Below, in pieces: positions 1-8,792 of a DNA stretch of 64,000 nucleotides. Under the pieces are notes generated by a model that worked only from the letters and a program-made list of their open reading frames with translations, did not search any database and had not been told where the DNA came from. How positions within the stretch are numbered: position 1 is the first letter of the stretch; each line of letters begins with the position of its first letter. A program made the translations under genes and the position numbers. This DNA comes from Streptomyces longispororuber (GTDB lineage: Bacteria > Actinomycetota > Actinomycetes > Streptomycetales > Streptomycetaceae), in the NCBI RefSeq assembly GCF_024448165.1, contig NZ_JAMOLN010000015.1:1-64000 (forward strand), read 5' to 3'.

Positions 1-1026
1 CTCGGCGAGCGGTGCGCCGCCGGCCCGGCCCACCTCGCCCGCCAGGACGACGCAGCCCGGATCGAGCACGGCCACCACGGCGGCGGCGCCCAGCACCACC
101 CGGTCGGCCAGCTCGTCGAGGAACCCGCTCGCGCCGTCCGCGACGGCCTCCCGCACCACGTCCGCCGCCCGCTCCACCGGCTCCCCGGCGGCCGCGAGCC
201 CGTGCCCGGCGGCCAGGTCGAGGATGGCGGCGGATCCGGCCAGCGAGTGGAACCCGCCGTCGCAGCCGGTGGCCGAGGGCAGTCCGGTCGTCCCCGGCAC
301 CGGCAGGAAGCCCACCTCGCCGGTGCCGCCGGAGGCACCGCGGCGCAGCTTCCCGTCGAGGACGACGGCCGCCCCGATCCCGAGGCCGAGCCAGAGCAGG
401 ACGAACGTGTCGCGGTCGCGCGTGACGCCGTCCCGCTGCTCGGCGAGGGCGGCGAGGTTCGTCTCGTTCTCCACCAGCACGCGGGCGGGCAGCCGTTCCT
501 GGAGCGCCTCGACGAGCCGCCGGTGCCATTCCGGCAGTCCCGACGAGTCCCGCAGTGCGCCGGTGGCGGGGTCGATGAGTCCGGGCGCGCCGACGCCGAC
601 GGTGTGCAGCCGCTCGGCGCCCGCCTCCTTCGCCGTCCGCTCGACGAGGGCGACCGCGCGCTCGACGGCCGCCCCGGTCTCCTCGCCGGCCTCGACCGGC
701 AGGGACGCCTCGGCGAGGACCGAGCCGAGCAGATCGGCGACGACCAGGCGCACGCCCTCCGTGCGGACGTCGAGCGCGGCGAGGTGGGCGCGGCCGGCGA
801 CGATCCCGTACAGCCGGGCGTTCGGTCCGCGCCGCTGGGCACCCGCCTCCCCGACCACCGAGATCAGGCCGGAGTCGGTGAGGCGCTCGACGAGGTCGGC
901 GACGGTGGGCCGGGACAGGCCGGTGAGCTGCTTCAACCGGCCTGCGGTGAGCGGGCCTTCCTCCTGGAGCAGACGCAGCGCGAGCCGGTCGTTGATGGCT
1001 CGGGCGGTCCTCGGCGATGCGGGCAT
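1..1026 (-). CDS. ROK-family transcriptional regulator, 3' end beyond window
   Basis: Sugar- or metabolite-responsive repressor of the NagC/XylR (ROK) type. The first 342 residues are visible from an ATG at 1026; the C-terminus lies outside the window. An N-terminal winged helix-turn-helix (about residues 18-65, LTGLSRPTVADLVERL) is followed by the ROK fold with GVGAPGLIDP and GTGEVGF near residue 236. The usual ROK signature ends EIGH and is followed by a CxCGxxGC zinc motif; here the His is Phe and the cysteine motif is reduced to GCDGGF, so sugar phosphorylation is unlikely and a purely regulatory role fits. It is divergent from an MFS exporter with a perfect dyad between the starts, so it probably represses both. 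Family assignment is firm; the ligand is unknown. Confidence 0.88.
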   Translation of the reverse strand, partial: MPASPRTARAINDRLALRLLQEEGPLTAGRLKQLTGLSRPTVADLVERLTDSGLISVVGEAGAQRRGPNARLYGIVAGRAHLAALDVRTEGVRLVVADLLGSVLAEASLPVEAGEETGAAVERAVALVERTAKEAGAERLHTVGVGAPGLIDPATGALRDSSGLPEWHRRLVEALQERLPARVLVENETNLAALAEQRDGVTRDRDTFVLLWLGLGIGAAVVLDGKLRRGASGGTGEVGFLPVPGTTGLPSATGCDGGFHSLAGSAAILDLAAGHGLAAAGEPVERAADVVREAVADGASGFLDELADRVVLGAAAVVAVLDPGCVVLAGEVGRAGGAPLAE

Positions 1027-1052
1027 GGCGGGATCCTACGCGGAAACGCACT

Positions 1053-1079
1053 AACTATCAGGCAGGGTTCCTGATAGTT
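1053..1079. promoter_or_regulatory. Perfect inverted repeat, probable ROK operator
   Basis: AACTATCAGG and CCTGATAGTT form perfect 10-bp arms around a 7-bp spacer. The dyad lies 27 bp from the ROK start and 43 bp from the MFS start, where it would overlap both promoters. It is the only AT-rich stretch in this intergenic region. The link to the ROK protein is inferred from position and symmetry. Confidence 0.75.
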
Positions 1080-1121
1080 TACGGCGGCACGCTGAGGGGA
1101 CGCCTGGGGAGGGCCCGACGG

Positions 1122-2354
1122 ATGGCTTACGGAATGGCCGACGGCACGTACGTGTCGCAGGAAGTGAAGCGGGCGCGGTACGCCGTCGCCGCCGTCTTCT
1201 GCATCCACGGATCGGTGACGGGATCGTTCGCGACCCGGGTGCCCTGGATCCAGGACCACACCGGGGTGAGCGCCGGGCAGCTCGGGTTCGCGCTCGCCTT
1301 CACCGCGTTCGGGGCGGCGGTCGCGATGCCGCTGGCCGGACGGGTGACTCACCGGTACGGCAGCCGCACCGCGCTGCGCGGGCTGCTCGCGCTGTGGACG
1401 CTGGCCCTGGTGCTGCCCGCGCTCGCGCCGAACCTGTGGACGCTGTGCCTGGCGATGTTCACGTACGGCGCCACGTCCGGCATGGCGGACGTCGCCATGA
1501 ACGCGCTGGGGGTGGAGGTCGAGCAGCGGCTCCACCGGTCGATCATGTCCAGCCTGCACGGCATGTGGAGCGCGGGCGCGCTGATCGGTTCGGCGGCGGG
1601 CACGCTCGCCGCCCACCTGGGCTCGGACGCGCGCGTGCACCACGTCCTGGCCGCCCTCGTGCTGACCGTGCTCGGCGCCGTGGCCTGCCGGTGGGTGCTC
1701 GACCTGCGGCCGACGGAGGACGAGGAGCCGCCGCCGCGGTTCGCGCTGCCGCCGCGCGCGGCGCTGCTCATCGGCGCCGTCGGGTTCTGCGCGGTCTTCG
1801 CGGAGGGTGCGAGCCTCGACTGGTCGGCGGTGTACCTGCGGGACCAGCTGGACACCTCGGCCGGTCTCGCCGCGGCCTGCACCACCGGCTTCATGCTGAC
1901 CATGGCGGTGGCCCGGCTGGCCGGCGACGTGACGGTGAACCGGTTCGGCGCGGTGCGCACGGTCCGGGCGGGCGGGGCGCTCGCGGCGGCCGGTGGCCTG
2001 CTGATCGTGCTGGCGGGGCATCCGGCCGTGGCCATGGGCGGGTTCGCGATGATGGGGCTCGGCATCGCGGTCGTCGTGCCGCTCTGCTTCGCGGCGGCCG
2101 GGCACAGCGGGCCGAACCCCAGTCAGGCGATCGCGGGCGTCGCGACCGTCACGTACACCTCGGGCCTGATCGCCCCCAGCCTGATCGGCGGGGTCGCCGA
2201 GGCGACCAGCCTGATGGTGTCGTTCGGGGTGGTGACGGTGCTGGCCTGCGGCCTGGTGGCGTTCGCCGGGGTGCTCCGGCCGAGCGACGGGCCGCGCGCG
2301 AAGCCGGCCGAGGTCAGCCCCGCGGGCGCAGCAGATCCTGCCCCGAAGCCCTGA
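1122..2354 (+). CDS. MFS transporter (YbjJ-like)
   Basis: Inner-membrane major facilitator superfamily protein of 410 residues with about twelve hydrophobic segments and a charged cytoplasmic C-terminus. The stretch GSVTGSFATRVPWIQ near the N-terminus is typical of the YbjJ-like branch often paired with ROK regulators. ATG 1122 is preferred because GGGGAG lies about 8 nt upstream; an in-frame ATG at 1134 is possible. It is divergent from the ROK gene, whose operator lies just upstream. Its 3' end overlaps the convergent thioesterase gene by 41 bp. Substrate unknown; export of a sugar or small molecule is an inference. Confidence 0.85.
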   Translation: MAYGMADGTYVSQEVKRARYAVAAVFCIHGSVTGSFATRVPWIQDHTGVSAGQLGFALAFTAFGAAVAMPLAGRVTHRYGSRTALRGLLALWTLALVLPALAPNLWTLCLAMFTYGATSGMADVAMNALGVEVEQRLHRSIMSSLHGMWSAGALIGSAAGTLAAHLGSDARVHHVLAALVLTVLGAVACRWVLDLRPTEDEEPPPRFALPPRAALLIGAVGFCAVFAEGASLDWSAVYLRDQLDTSAGLAAACTTGFMLTMAVARLAGDVTVNRFGAVRTVRAGGALAAAGGLLIVLAGHPAVAMGGFAMMGLGIAVVVPLCFAAAGHSGPNPSQAIAGVATVTYTSGLIAPSLIGGVAEATSLMVSFGVVTVLACGLVAFAGVLRPSDGPRAKPAEVSPAGAADPAPKP

Positions 2355-2772
2355 ACTCCTCGCTCCACGGCGCGGGGCGCAGCGTCGCCGGGTCCAGCCG
2401 GACCAGGACGCGCGTCCCGCGCGCGTACGTGACCGTGCCGTCCGCCGAGCAGAACCGGAAGCCGTACGTCAGACCGGTTCTGCCGAGCCGGTCGAGCCAG
2501 AGCTCCACGGCGTAGCCGCCGGGGGCCTTGACCGGGGCGTCGTAGGTGATCGTGAACTCCTTGACCGCGTTGCAGAAGTCGCCCGCGGCTTCCCAGTCGC
2601 CCTCGAAGACGAGGCCGCGCGCGTTCCACAGCGCGCCCCAGGCGCGCTCGACCATCACGGGATAGCGGGCGTTGTGCAGCAGGCCGAGCGCGTCCAGGTC
2701 GTCGAAGTGGACGGTGACGGGGACGAGACGGCCGTGGCTGACGGCGGGGGCGGCGAGGGCTTCGGCGGTCAC
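2314..2772 (-). CDS. Acyl-CoA thioesterase, hotdog fold (YbgC/FadM family)
   Basis: A 152-residue single-domain hotdog protein that should hydrolyse an acyl-CoA or acyl-ACP thioester in the cytoplasm. The segment HFDDLDALGLLHNARY (about residues 22-37) matches the 4-hydroxybenzoyl-CoA thioesterase signature, in which the Asp acts in catalysis and the following helix contacts CoA. The GTG at 2772 is chosen because AGGAG sits 7 nt upstream; the longer reading has no ribosome binding site. It converges on and overlaps the MFS gene. Substrate cannot be told from sequence. Confidence 0.85.
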   Translation of the reverse strand: MTAEALAAPAVSHGRLVPVTVHFDDLDALGLLHNARYPVMVERAWGALWNARGLVFEGDWEAAGDFCNAVKEFTITYDAPVKAPGGYAVELWLDRLGRTGLTYGFRFCSADGTVTYARGTRVLVRLDPATLRPAPWSEEFRASGQDLLRPRG

Positions 2773-2868
2773 GGATGGGGCTCCTGGTGCGGTGCGTACA
2801 AGAGCCCCATCGTACGACCTTGAACTAAGCAAACGCTCAGTCCACCGGCGTGACCTGGGCCTCAGCCG

Positions 2869-4140
2869 TCATCCGGCGATCGAGTCCAGCTGCTCGGCGG
2901 CCGGCCGCAGCGCCCAGAGGTCGCCGCCGGGCGGTGTCTCCAGGTGCGGGACGGCGGCCCGGGCCGCCGCGTCACCGGCGTCGGCCGCCGCGTGCACGAC
3001 GTCGCTCGCCGCGAACCGCTTGAACTCCAGTTCCGGGTAGGGCCAGGCGGCGGCGCCGGTCGCCGCGGGCAGCAGCCGGCCCACGGCCTTGAACAGGCTC
3101 TGCCCGTCGGGCCCTTGGTACGCCCACAGATCGACGCCTACGTGGCGCCCGATGGCGGCGAGCCGGGTGTAGGCGACGAGGTCGAAGGTCGAGTAGTGCC
3201 AGCTGCGGGTGCGGGCCAGCTCCTGCGGCTGGGTGCCGTCGGCCGCGATCTGGGAGTCGATGCGCTTCGCCCGGGCGTCGAGGACGGTGCGGCGCGCGAG
3301 GCCGGTGTCGCCGGTCGCGTAGGCGAGGGCCGCGACCTGCATGTCGTAGAAGGTCCCGTGGTTGTTGTCGGCGGCGCCCTCCTGCTTGCCGAAGTCGCTG
3401 TTCACGAGCCAGCCGAGGAAGTCCTCGTTCCACTCCCCCATGCCCGCCCGGTCGCCCTTCGACCAGCCCGGGGCACCGTCCCCGAGGAGCGCCACGGCGT
3501 CGACCACGCTCGTGTACGACTGGGAGAAGTCGATGATGCCGATGGCGCGGCCGTCGTACTTGCACGGGATGAACTGGGCGTGGTCCAGGTTCGGGTTCAT
3601 CTTCGTGTCCGCGTCGAGGAACCAGGTGCGCAGGACCTGCCCGGCCTTGACCGCGTACTGCTTCTTGCCCGTGTAGTACCAGGCCAGGGCCAGGTCGTAG
3701 GTGGAGTCGAAGACCTTCTCGACGTCCTGCCGGTCAGTGCCGGTGTCGACCTCCGGATTGCGCTGGCCGTCCTTCTGGACGTACGGGCAGCCCCACGGGT
3801 TGTCGGCGGTGGGGGCGGTCGTGGGCCACCAGTACGGGGCCTGGCTCAGATAGTCGTGGACGTCGCCGCCCGGCGCGGGCTTCGGCTTGTCGACGACGGT
3901 CCAGGGGCCCTGGTCGAGCCAGCCGTCCGCGCGGGCGCTCAGGTCCCGGACGGCCGCCCGGAGCGCGGGATCGCCGTGGGCGAGCCGCAGCCTGGTCTGC
4001 TGGAGGCGCTTGCCGTCGAGGACGGCGGTTCGAGGGGCGGACTCACGGGCGGCGGCGTCGGCGGTGGGAAGCAGTACGGCGGCGAGCGCGGCCGCCGCCG
4101 TGACCAGCGCACCGAGGCGCATCCGGGATCTTGCGCGCAT
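2869..4140 (-). CDS. Secreted alginate-lyase-family protein
   Basis: A 423-residue exported protein. Residues 1-31 form a signal peptide (MRARSR charged region, Ala/Leu core, ADAAA cleavage region). The body is an alpha/alpha-barrel polysaccharide-lyase type fold: APYWWP near residue 80, NPEVDTGTDR, and NNHGTFYDMQ near residue 255, the Asn-His pair expected in the active site of alginate/glucuronan lyases. It may cleave uronic-acid polymers outside the cell; substrate specificity is not visible. The ATG at 4140 has GGAG 6 nt upstream; a GTG immediately before it is an alternative. It is divergent from the uracil permease with 178 bp between. Confidence 0.8.
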   Translation of the reverse strand: MRARSRMRLGALVTAAAALAAVLLPTADAAARESAPRTAVLDGKRLQQTRLRLAHGDPALRAAVRDLSARADGWLDQGPWTVVDKPKPAPGGDVHDYLSQAPYWWPTTAPTADNPWGCPYVQKDGQRNPEVDTGTDRQDVEKVFDSTYDLALAWYYTGKKQYAVKAGQVLRTWFLDADTKMNPNLDHAQFIPCKYDGRAIGIIDFSQSYTSVVDAVALLGDGAPGWSKGDRAGMGEWNEDFLGWLVNSDFGKQEGAADNNHGTFYDMQVAALAYATGDTGLARRTVLDARAKRIDSQIAADGTQPQELARTRSWHYSTFDLVAYTRLAAIGRHVGVDLWAYQGPDGQSLFKAVGRLLPAATGAAAWPYPELEFKRFAASDVVHAAADAGDAAARAAVPHLETPPGGDLWALRPAAEQLDSIAG

Positions 4141-4318
4141 CACACACTCCAGTCGTCTCAGTCATGGATGTGAACAGCGTTCGCCATATGGACCAGGAGG
4201 GAGCGTAGATCCGCCCGCCGCGTCAGGCAACGGTCACGGCAAGAACTCGCACTTACGTCGCATTAACATGAGGCGATCAATTCGAGCCACACCGGCACAC
4301 AGAAAGCAGAGTGCGCAC

Positions 4319-5728
4319 ATGGACCTCGGCGTCCGCTGGAAACTGCACGGCGACGGGCGCACCCCGGCCCCCGGTGCCGTCGTCCGTCCCGACGAGCGGC
4401 TGTCCTGGCCGCGCACGATCGGGCTCGGCGCCCAGCACGTGGTCGCCATGTTCGGCGCCTCGTTCGTCGCGCCGGTGCTGATGGGTCTCGACCCGAACCT
4501 CGCGATCATGATGTCCGGTGTCGCCACGGTCATCTTCCTGCTCGCCACCAAGGGCCGGGTGCCCAGCTATCTGGGCTGCTCGCTCTCCTTCGTGGGCGTC
4601 GCGGCCGTGATCCGGGCGTCGGGCGGGACCAGCGCCACGGTCACCGGTGCCGTGTTCGTGGTCGGTGTGGTGCTGTTCCTGGTCGGTCTCGCCGTGCAGA
4701 AGTTCGGGGCCCGGATCATCCACGCCGCGATGCCGCCGATCGTCACCGGCGCCGTGGTCATGCTGATCGGCTTCAACCTGGCGCCGGTCACGGCCTCCAC
4801 GTACTGGCCGGCCGACCAGTGGACGGCGCTGCTCGTCATGCTGTTCACCGGTTTGGCCGTGGTCTGCCTGCGCGGTTTCTGGTCGCGGATCGCGATCTTC
4901 CTCGGCCTGCTCTTCGGCTACGGCATCTCCTGGGTCTTCGACCGGATCTTCGGCAAGATCCACTCGGTGAGCGGCGGCACGGAGGCCGTCGACCACTGGC
5001 GGCTCGACCTGTCCGCCGTCGGCAAGGCGGACTGGATCGGCCTGCCGTCCTTCCACGCCCCGTCGTTCGAGTGGTCCGCGATCCTCGTGGCGCTGCCCGT
5101 CGTGATCGCCCTGATCGCCGAGAACGCCGGACACGTCAAGGCCGTCGGCGAGATGACCGGCGACAACCTCGACGGCAAGCTCGGCACCGCGATCTCCGCG
5201 GACGGCGCCGCGTCGATGCTCTCCACCGCGGTCGGCGGCCCGCCCAACACCACGTACTCCGAGAACATCGGCGTCATGGCGGCCACCCGCGTCTACTCGA
5301 CGGCGGCGTACTGGGCCGCGGCCGGATTCGCGCTGCTCTTCGGCCTGTGCCCCAAGTTCGGCGCGATCGTGGCCGCGATCCCCGGCGGCGTGCTCGGCGG
5401 CATCACCGTCATCCTCTACGGCATGATCGGTCTGCTCGGCGCCCAGATCTGGATCAACGCCAAGGTGGATCTGCGCAACCCGCTGAACCTGGTGCCGGCC
5501 GCCGCGGGCATCATCATCGGCGTCGGCAACGTCTCCCTGAAGTTCACCGACAACTTCTCGCTCAGCGGCATCGCGCTCGGCACCATCGTCGTCATCACCG
5601 GCTACCACGTGCTGCGCGCGCTGGCTCCTGCCCACCTCAAGTCGCAGGAACCGCTGCTGGACTCGGGCACGTCGTCGTACGACGACAAGGGCGCGGCGGC
5701 CGCGAAGGATCAGTCGGCCAACTCGTAG
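4319..5728 (+). CDS. Uracil/xanthine permease (NCS2 family)
   Basis: Nucleobase:cation symporter of the UraA/PyrP branch, 469 residues with about fourteen hydrophobic segments. Family features are AQHVVAMFGASFVAPVL near the N-terminus, the conserved IALIAENAGHVKAVGEMTG (about residue 260), where the Glu and His contact the base, and GGPPNTTYSENIG, the second substrate-binding motif. ATG 4319 gives the usual family length; the longer reading extends through the intergenic region and lacks support. It probably imports uracil or xanthine, supplementing the pyr operon elsewhere in the window. Its last 19 bp overlap the convergent GH6 gene. Confidence 0.88.
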   Translation: MDLGVRWKLHGDGRTPAPGAVVRPDERLSWPRTIGLGAQHVVAMFGASFVAPVLMGLDPNLAIMMSGVATVIFLLATKGRVPSYLGCSLSFVGVAAVIRASGGTSATVTGAVFVVGVVLFLVGLAVQKFGARIIHAAMPPIVTGAVVMLIGFNLAPVTASTYWPADQWTALLVMLFTGLAVVCLRGFWSRIAIFLGLLFGYGISWVFDRIFGKIHSVSGGTEAVDHWRLDLSAVGKADWIGLPSFHAPSFEWSAILVALPVVIALIAENAGHVKAVGEMTGDNLDGKLGTAISADGAASMLSTAVGGPPNTTYSENIGVMAATRVYSTAAYWAAAGFALLFGLCPKFGAIVAAIPGGVLGGITVILYGMIGLLGAQIWINAKVDLRNPLNLVPAAAGIIIGVGNVSLKFTDNFSLSGIALGTIVVITGYHVLRALAPAHLKSQEPLLDSGTSSYDDKGAAAAKDQSANS

Positions 5729-6906
5729 GCGTAGTCGGGCGTGAACGTTCCCGGCTCGCCCTTGCAGCCGTCGGACTCGCCCGGCAGCTTGACCCACAGG
5801 TAGGCGTCGATCCCGGACTCACCGGTCCGCAGGGTCGGCGCCTGCCCCAGTTTCCGGCCGTCGGGGTCGCACCACTCGCCGCCCGCCGGGGCCCCGTTCC
5901 CGTTGCGGCTGGTGTCGATGACGGCGCCCAGACCGCTCGGCCCGCCCAGCGCGGCGAGCACCCGGCGCGCGTAGGCGGCCTCGTCCGCGGTCCGGTTGAA
6001 GTTCGAGACGTTGGTGAAGATCCCGTCGGACGAGGCGGCCGACGCGGCACCCGCCGCCCGCAGCCGCGCGGCCTGCGTCCCGGCCGGGTTCCAGTCGGAG
6101 TGGCCCGCGTCGTAGTAGACCCGGGCCCGCGGGTTCGCCGCCTTCATGACCCGGCCGGCCCGGGCCAGCGCCGCGTACCGGTCGGCCCGCTCCCCCGCGT
6201 CGAGGCACTCCGTCTGGGACAGCGCGTCCGGCTCCAGGATCACGATGACCTCCCGGGAGCCGAGCCCGGCCGCGAACCGGTCGATCCAGTCGTCGTACGC
6301 GCCGATGTCCGGTGCCCCGCCGTCGGAGGCCCCGCCGCAGTCCCGCTGGGGGATCGCGTACGGCACCACCACCGGCACCTGTCCCGCGGCCGACGCGGCC
6401 GACGTCACCGCGCGCACCCGCGAGGTGATCGTGGCGGGGGTGAAGTCGGCGAACCAGACGGCGGCCGGCCGGTCCGCTATCCGGGACTCGATGAGGGGGC
6501 GGCGCGGGTCGGAGCGGTTGGCCCGCACCCAGTCGAGGACCTGCGAGTCGCCGTGCCGGTACAGGCCGGTGGCGGGCGGCGGCGCGGAGGGCACGGTCGT
6601 CCTGCGGGGCCGGGCGGACGGCGACGCCTTCGGTTTCGGCTTCTTCGAACTCCGCCACGGGGAGGGCGAGTTGCTGGTCGGTGGCGGGTTCGTCACCGCG
6701 GGCACCGGCAGCATGCTCGGCGACGCGCTCACGGTGGGGCGCGCCTCGTCGCCGCCGTCCGGGCCGCTGTCGAGCGCGGACACCAGGCCCGCGACCGTCC
6801 CGACGGTCGCCACGACCGAGGCGGCCGCGACCATCGCGCCCCGTGCCGCCGCCCGCCGTCGGACGGCGCGCCGCTCGGCGAGCCGCCGCGCACGTAACCC
6901 TGACAC
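5710..6906 (-). CDS. Membrane-anchored GH6 glycosidase (cellulase), TTA codon
   Basis: Glycoside hydrolase family 6 protein of 398 residues, expected to cut beta-1,4-glucan by inversion outside the cell. A short basic N-terminus is followed by one hydrophobic anchor (about 25-45) and a Pro/Ser/Lys linker to about 110. The GH6 domain carries IPQRDCGGASDGGAP, VIVILEPDAL (the Asp is the general acid), DAGHSDW, VSNFN, IDTSRNGNG and DAYLWVKLPGESDG, so the catalytic machinery looks complete. No carbohydrate-binding module is present. GTG 6906 has GGGGAG six bases upstream. Codon 4 is TTA (6895-6897), which in Streptomyces makes translation depend on the bldA tRNA and so on developmental stage. It overlaps the permease end by 19 bp. 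Confidence 0.88.
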   Translation of the reverse strand: MSGLRARRLAERRAVRRRAAARGAMVAAASVVATVGTVAGLVSALDSGPDGGDEARPTVSASPSMLPVPAVTNPPPTSNSPSPWRSSKKPKPKASPSARPRRTTVPSAPPPATGLYRHGDSQVLDWVRANRSDPRRPLIESRIADRPAAVWFADFTPATITSRVRAVTSAASAAGQVPVVVPYAIPQRDCGGASDGGAPDIGAYDDWIDRFAAGLGSREVIVILEPDALSQTECLDAGERADRYAALARAGRVMKAANPRARVYYDAGHSDWNPAGTQAARLRAAGAASAASSDGIFTNVSNFNRTADEAAYARRVLAALGGPSGLGAVIDTSRNGNGAPAGGEWCDPDGRKLGQAPTLRTGESGIDAYLWVKLPGESDGCKGEPGTFTPDYAYELAD

Positions 6907-7005
6907 CGTGCACTCCCCCCTCGATCCGGCCCGCCGTTCCCTCGTTCTGGGGAAGCCCCCGGCCAGCCGACACCCGCGCAAGGCTACGGCTGGGACGCTG
7001 CCTGC

Positions 7006-7719
7006 ATGGCGCAGTTGGAACGGATCACAGGGGCCCGGATCCCGGCCCAAGGGGTCGACTCGGTGCTCGCGAGGATGCGCGCGCTCGGCGCGGATCTGCC
7101 GCCGGGCGACGGGATCGCCGTCTTCAACCGGGTCTACCTCTCGGTCACGGAGGCGATCGACCGGGCCATCGGCACCGGTGCGGCGGGCGGCTTTCCCGAC
7201 CGGGCCGCGGCGATCACGCTGGACGTCCGCTTCGCCGAGCGCTATCTCACGGCCGTCGACGCGGCGGTGTGCGGGGTGCGCCCGCCCGCCTGCTGGCGGC
7301 CGCTGTTCCAGTTCCGCCGCCATCCCGGGGTACGCCCGCTGCAGTTCGCGCTCGCGGGCATCAACGCGCACATCGGCCACGACCTGGCGCTCGCCGTGGT
7401 GGACACCTGTCGTACGCTCGACTGCGAACCCGGTTGCCTGGAGGACGAGTTCGAGCGCGTGGGTGATCTCCTCGTCTCGCTGGAGGAGAGCATCCGCGAA
7501 GAGCTGATGCCGGGTCCGGACCTTCTCCAGGTCGCCGATCCGCTCACCCATCTGCTCGGCTCGTGGAGCCTGGAGCGGGCCAGGGACGGTGCGTGGGCGG
7601 CGGCCCGCGCCCTGTACGCCCTGCGGGAACTGCCGTCCGTGGCGGCCGAGTTCACCCATCGCCTGGACACGACGGTGGGCCTGGTGGGGCGGATGCTGCT
7701 CACGCCACTCCCCGACTGA
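7006..7719 (+). CDS. DUF5995-family protein
   Basis: A cytoplasmic, largely alpha-helical protein of 237 residues without signal peptide. The stretch PLQFALAGINAHIGHDLALAV (around residues 105-125) is the family's best-conserved segment. The repeated His residues (INAHIGHD and DPLTHLLG) could be metal ligands, but this is only an inference. The biochemical role of the family is not known to me. The gene is divergent from the GH6 gene with 99 bp between; ATG 7006 fits the family start. The next gene is 128 bp downstream on the same strand. Confidence 0.75.
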   Translation: MAQLERITGARIPAQGVDSVLARMRALGADLPPGDGIAVFNRVYLSVTEAIDRAIGTGAAGGFPDRAAAITLDVRFAERYLTAVDAAVCGVRPPACWRPLFQFRRHPGVRPLQFALAGINAHIGHDLALAVVDTCRTLDCEPGCLEDEFERVGDLLVSLEESIREELMPGPDLLQVADPLTHLLGSWSLERARDGAWAAARALYALRELPSVAAEFTHRLDTTVGLVGRMLLTPLPD

Positions 7720-7847
7720 ATCCGGCCGTCCCTGGCGTCCCACCCGGAACTCCCCCGAGATGTCTGTACGTTGAAGCGTTCGAGACGGCCGCGCCCGCGA
7801 CGACGGACGACGACACGCCTGACGCACGCATGACGAAGGAGCCCGGC

Positions 7848-8777
7848 ATGACGACCCGACTCGGCCTCAGCCTCCCGCAGATGAAGCACTACGACCTCGG
7901 CCGTGACGTCGCCGAGGTGGCCCGCACCGCGGAGGACATCGGGTACGAGAGCCTGTGGGTGTTCGAGCGGATCCTGTTCCCCGAGCCCGCCACCCAGGGG
8001 CTGTACGGCATCCCGGGACTGCCCTGGCCCGACCAGTACCGCTCGGTCGCCGACCCGCTGATCACGCTCACCCTGGCGGCGTCCGCGACGTCCCGGGCCC
8101 GGCTCGGCACCAGCGTCCTGGTGGCACCGCTGCACATCCCCTTCCAACTGGCCCGTTCCCTGGCCTCGTTGGACGCGGCGAGCGGCGGCCGGGTGGTCGC
8201 CGGGCTCGGCACGGGCTGGTCGCACGACGAGTACGCGGCGGCGTCGGTGGCACCGTTCGAGAAGCGCGGCAAGGTCCTGGACGAGCTGATCGACGTGTGC
8301 CACGCGGTGTGGGGGCCCGACCCGGTCGCGTACGAGGGCGAGCTGACGACCGTCGCCCCGTCCGAGGTCGGCCCCAAGCCGGCCCGCCCGATCCCGATCC
8401 TGCTGCCGGCGAACGCACCGAAGGCGCTGCACCGCCTGGTGGACCGGGCGGACGGCTGGATGCCCGTCGCGATGGGCGCCGAGCAGCTCAAGCAGCAGTG
8501 GGCGGACCTCCAGGCCGTGGCGGAGCAGCGGGGTCGCACCGCTCCGCTGCAGACCGTGCTGCGGGTGAACACGACGTACACGCGCGAGGCGTACACGGGC
8601 GACGACCGCCGCCCGTTCCAGGGCAGCGTGGACCAGATCGTCCAGGACCTGGTCGCGCACGACGAGGTCGGGCTCGACGAGATCCTGATCGACGTGCAGG
8701 GCCGGGTCCGCGACGCCCAGGAGCTCCAGGACGTCGCGGCGGAGGTCTACGAGAAGGCGCGGGCCGCCGGAGTCTGA
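7848..8777 (+). CDS. LLM-class F420-dependent oxidoreductase
   Basis: A 309-residue luciferase-like TIM-barrel oxidoreductase. The N-terminal MTTRLGLSLPQ, ESLWVFERI and GLGTGWSHDEY (near residue 120) are typical of the actinobacterial F420-dependent subgroup (TIGR03619-like). Such enzymes transfer hydride between reduced F420 and an organic substrate; the substrate is unknown. The ATG at 7848 is chosen over one at 7830 because AAGGAG sits 6 nt before it. Only 15 bp separate its stop from the convergent flavin oxidase gene, so no terminator hairpin fits there. Confidence 0.87.
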   Translation: MTTRLGLSLPQMKHYDLGRDVAEVARTAEDIGYESLWVFERILFPEPATQGLYGIPGLPWPDQYRSVADPLITLTLAASATSRARLGTSVLVAPLHIPFQLARSLASLDAASGGRVVAGLGTGWSHDEYAAASVAPFEKRGKVLDELIDVCHAVWGPDPVAYEGELTTVAPSEVGPKPARPIPILLPANAPKALHRLVDRADGWMPVAMGAEQLKQQWADLQAVAEQRGRTAPLQTVLRVNTTYTREAYTGDDRRPFQGSVDQIVQDLVAHDEVGLDEILIDVQGRVRDAQELQDVAAEVYEKARAAGV

Positions 8778-8792
8778 GTCCGGCCGGGACGG

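Noticed and set aside
4277-5797. 506-codon open frame opposite the uracil permease
   Set aside because: His/Asp/Arg-rich shadow of a clear NCS2 permease.
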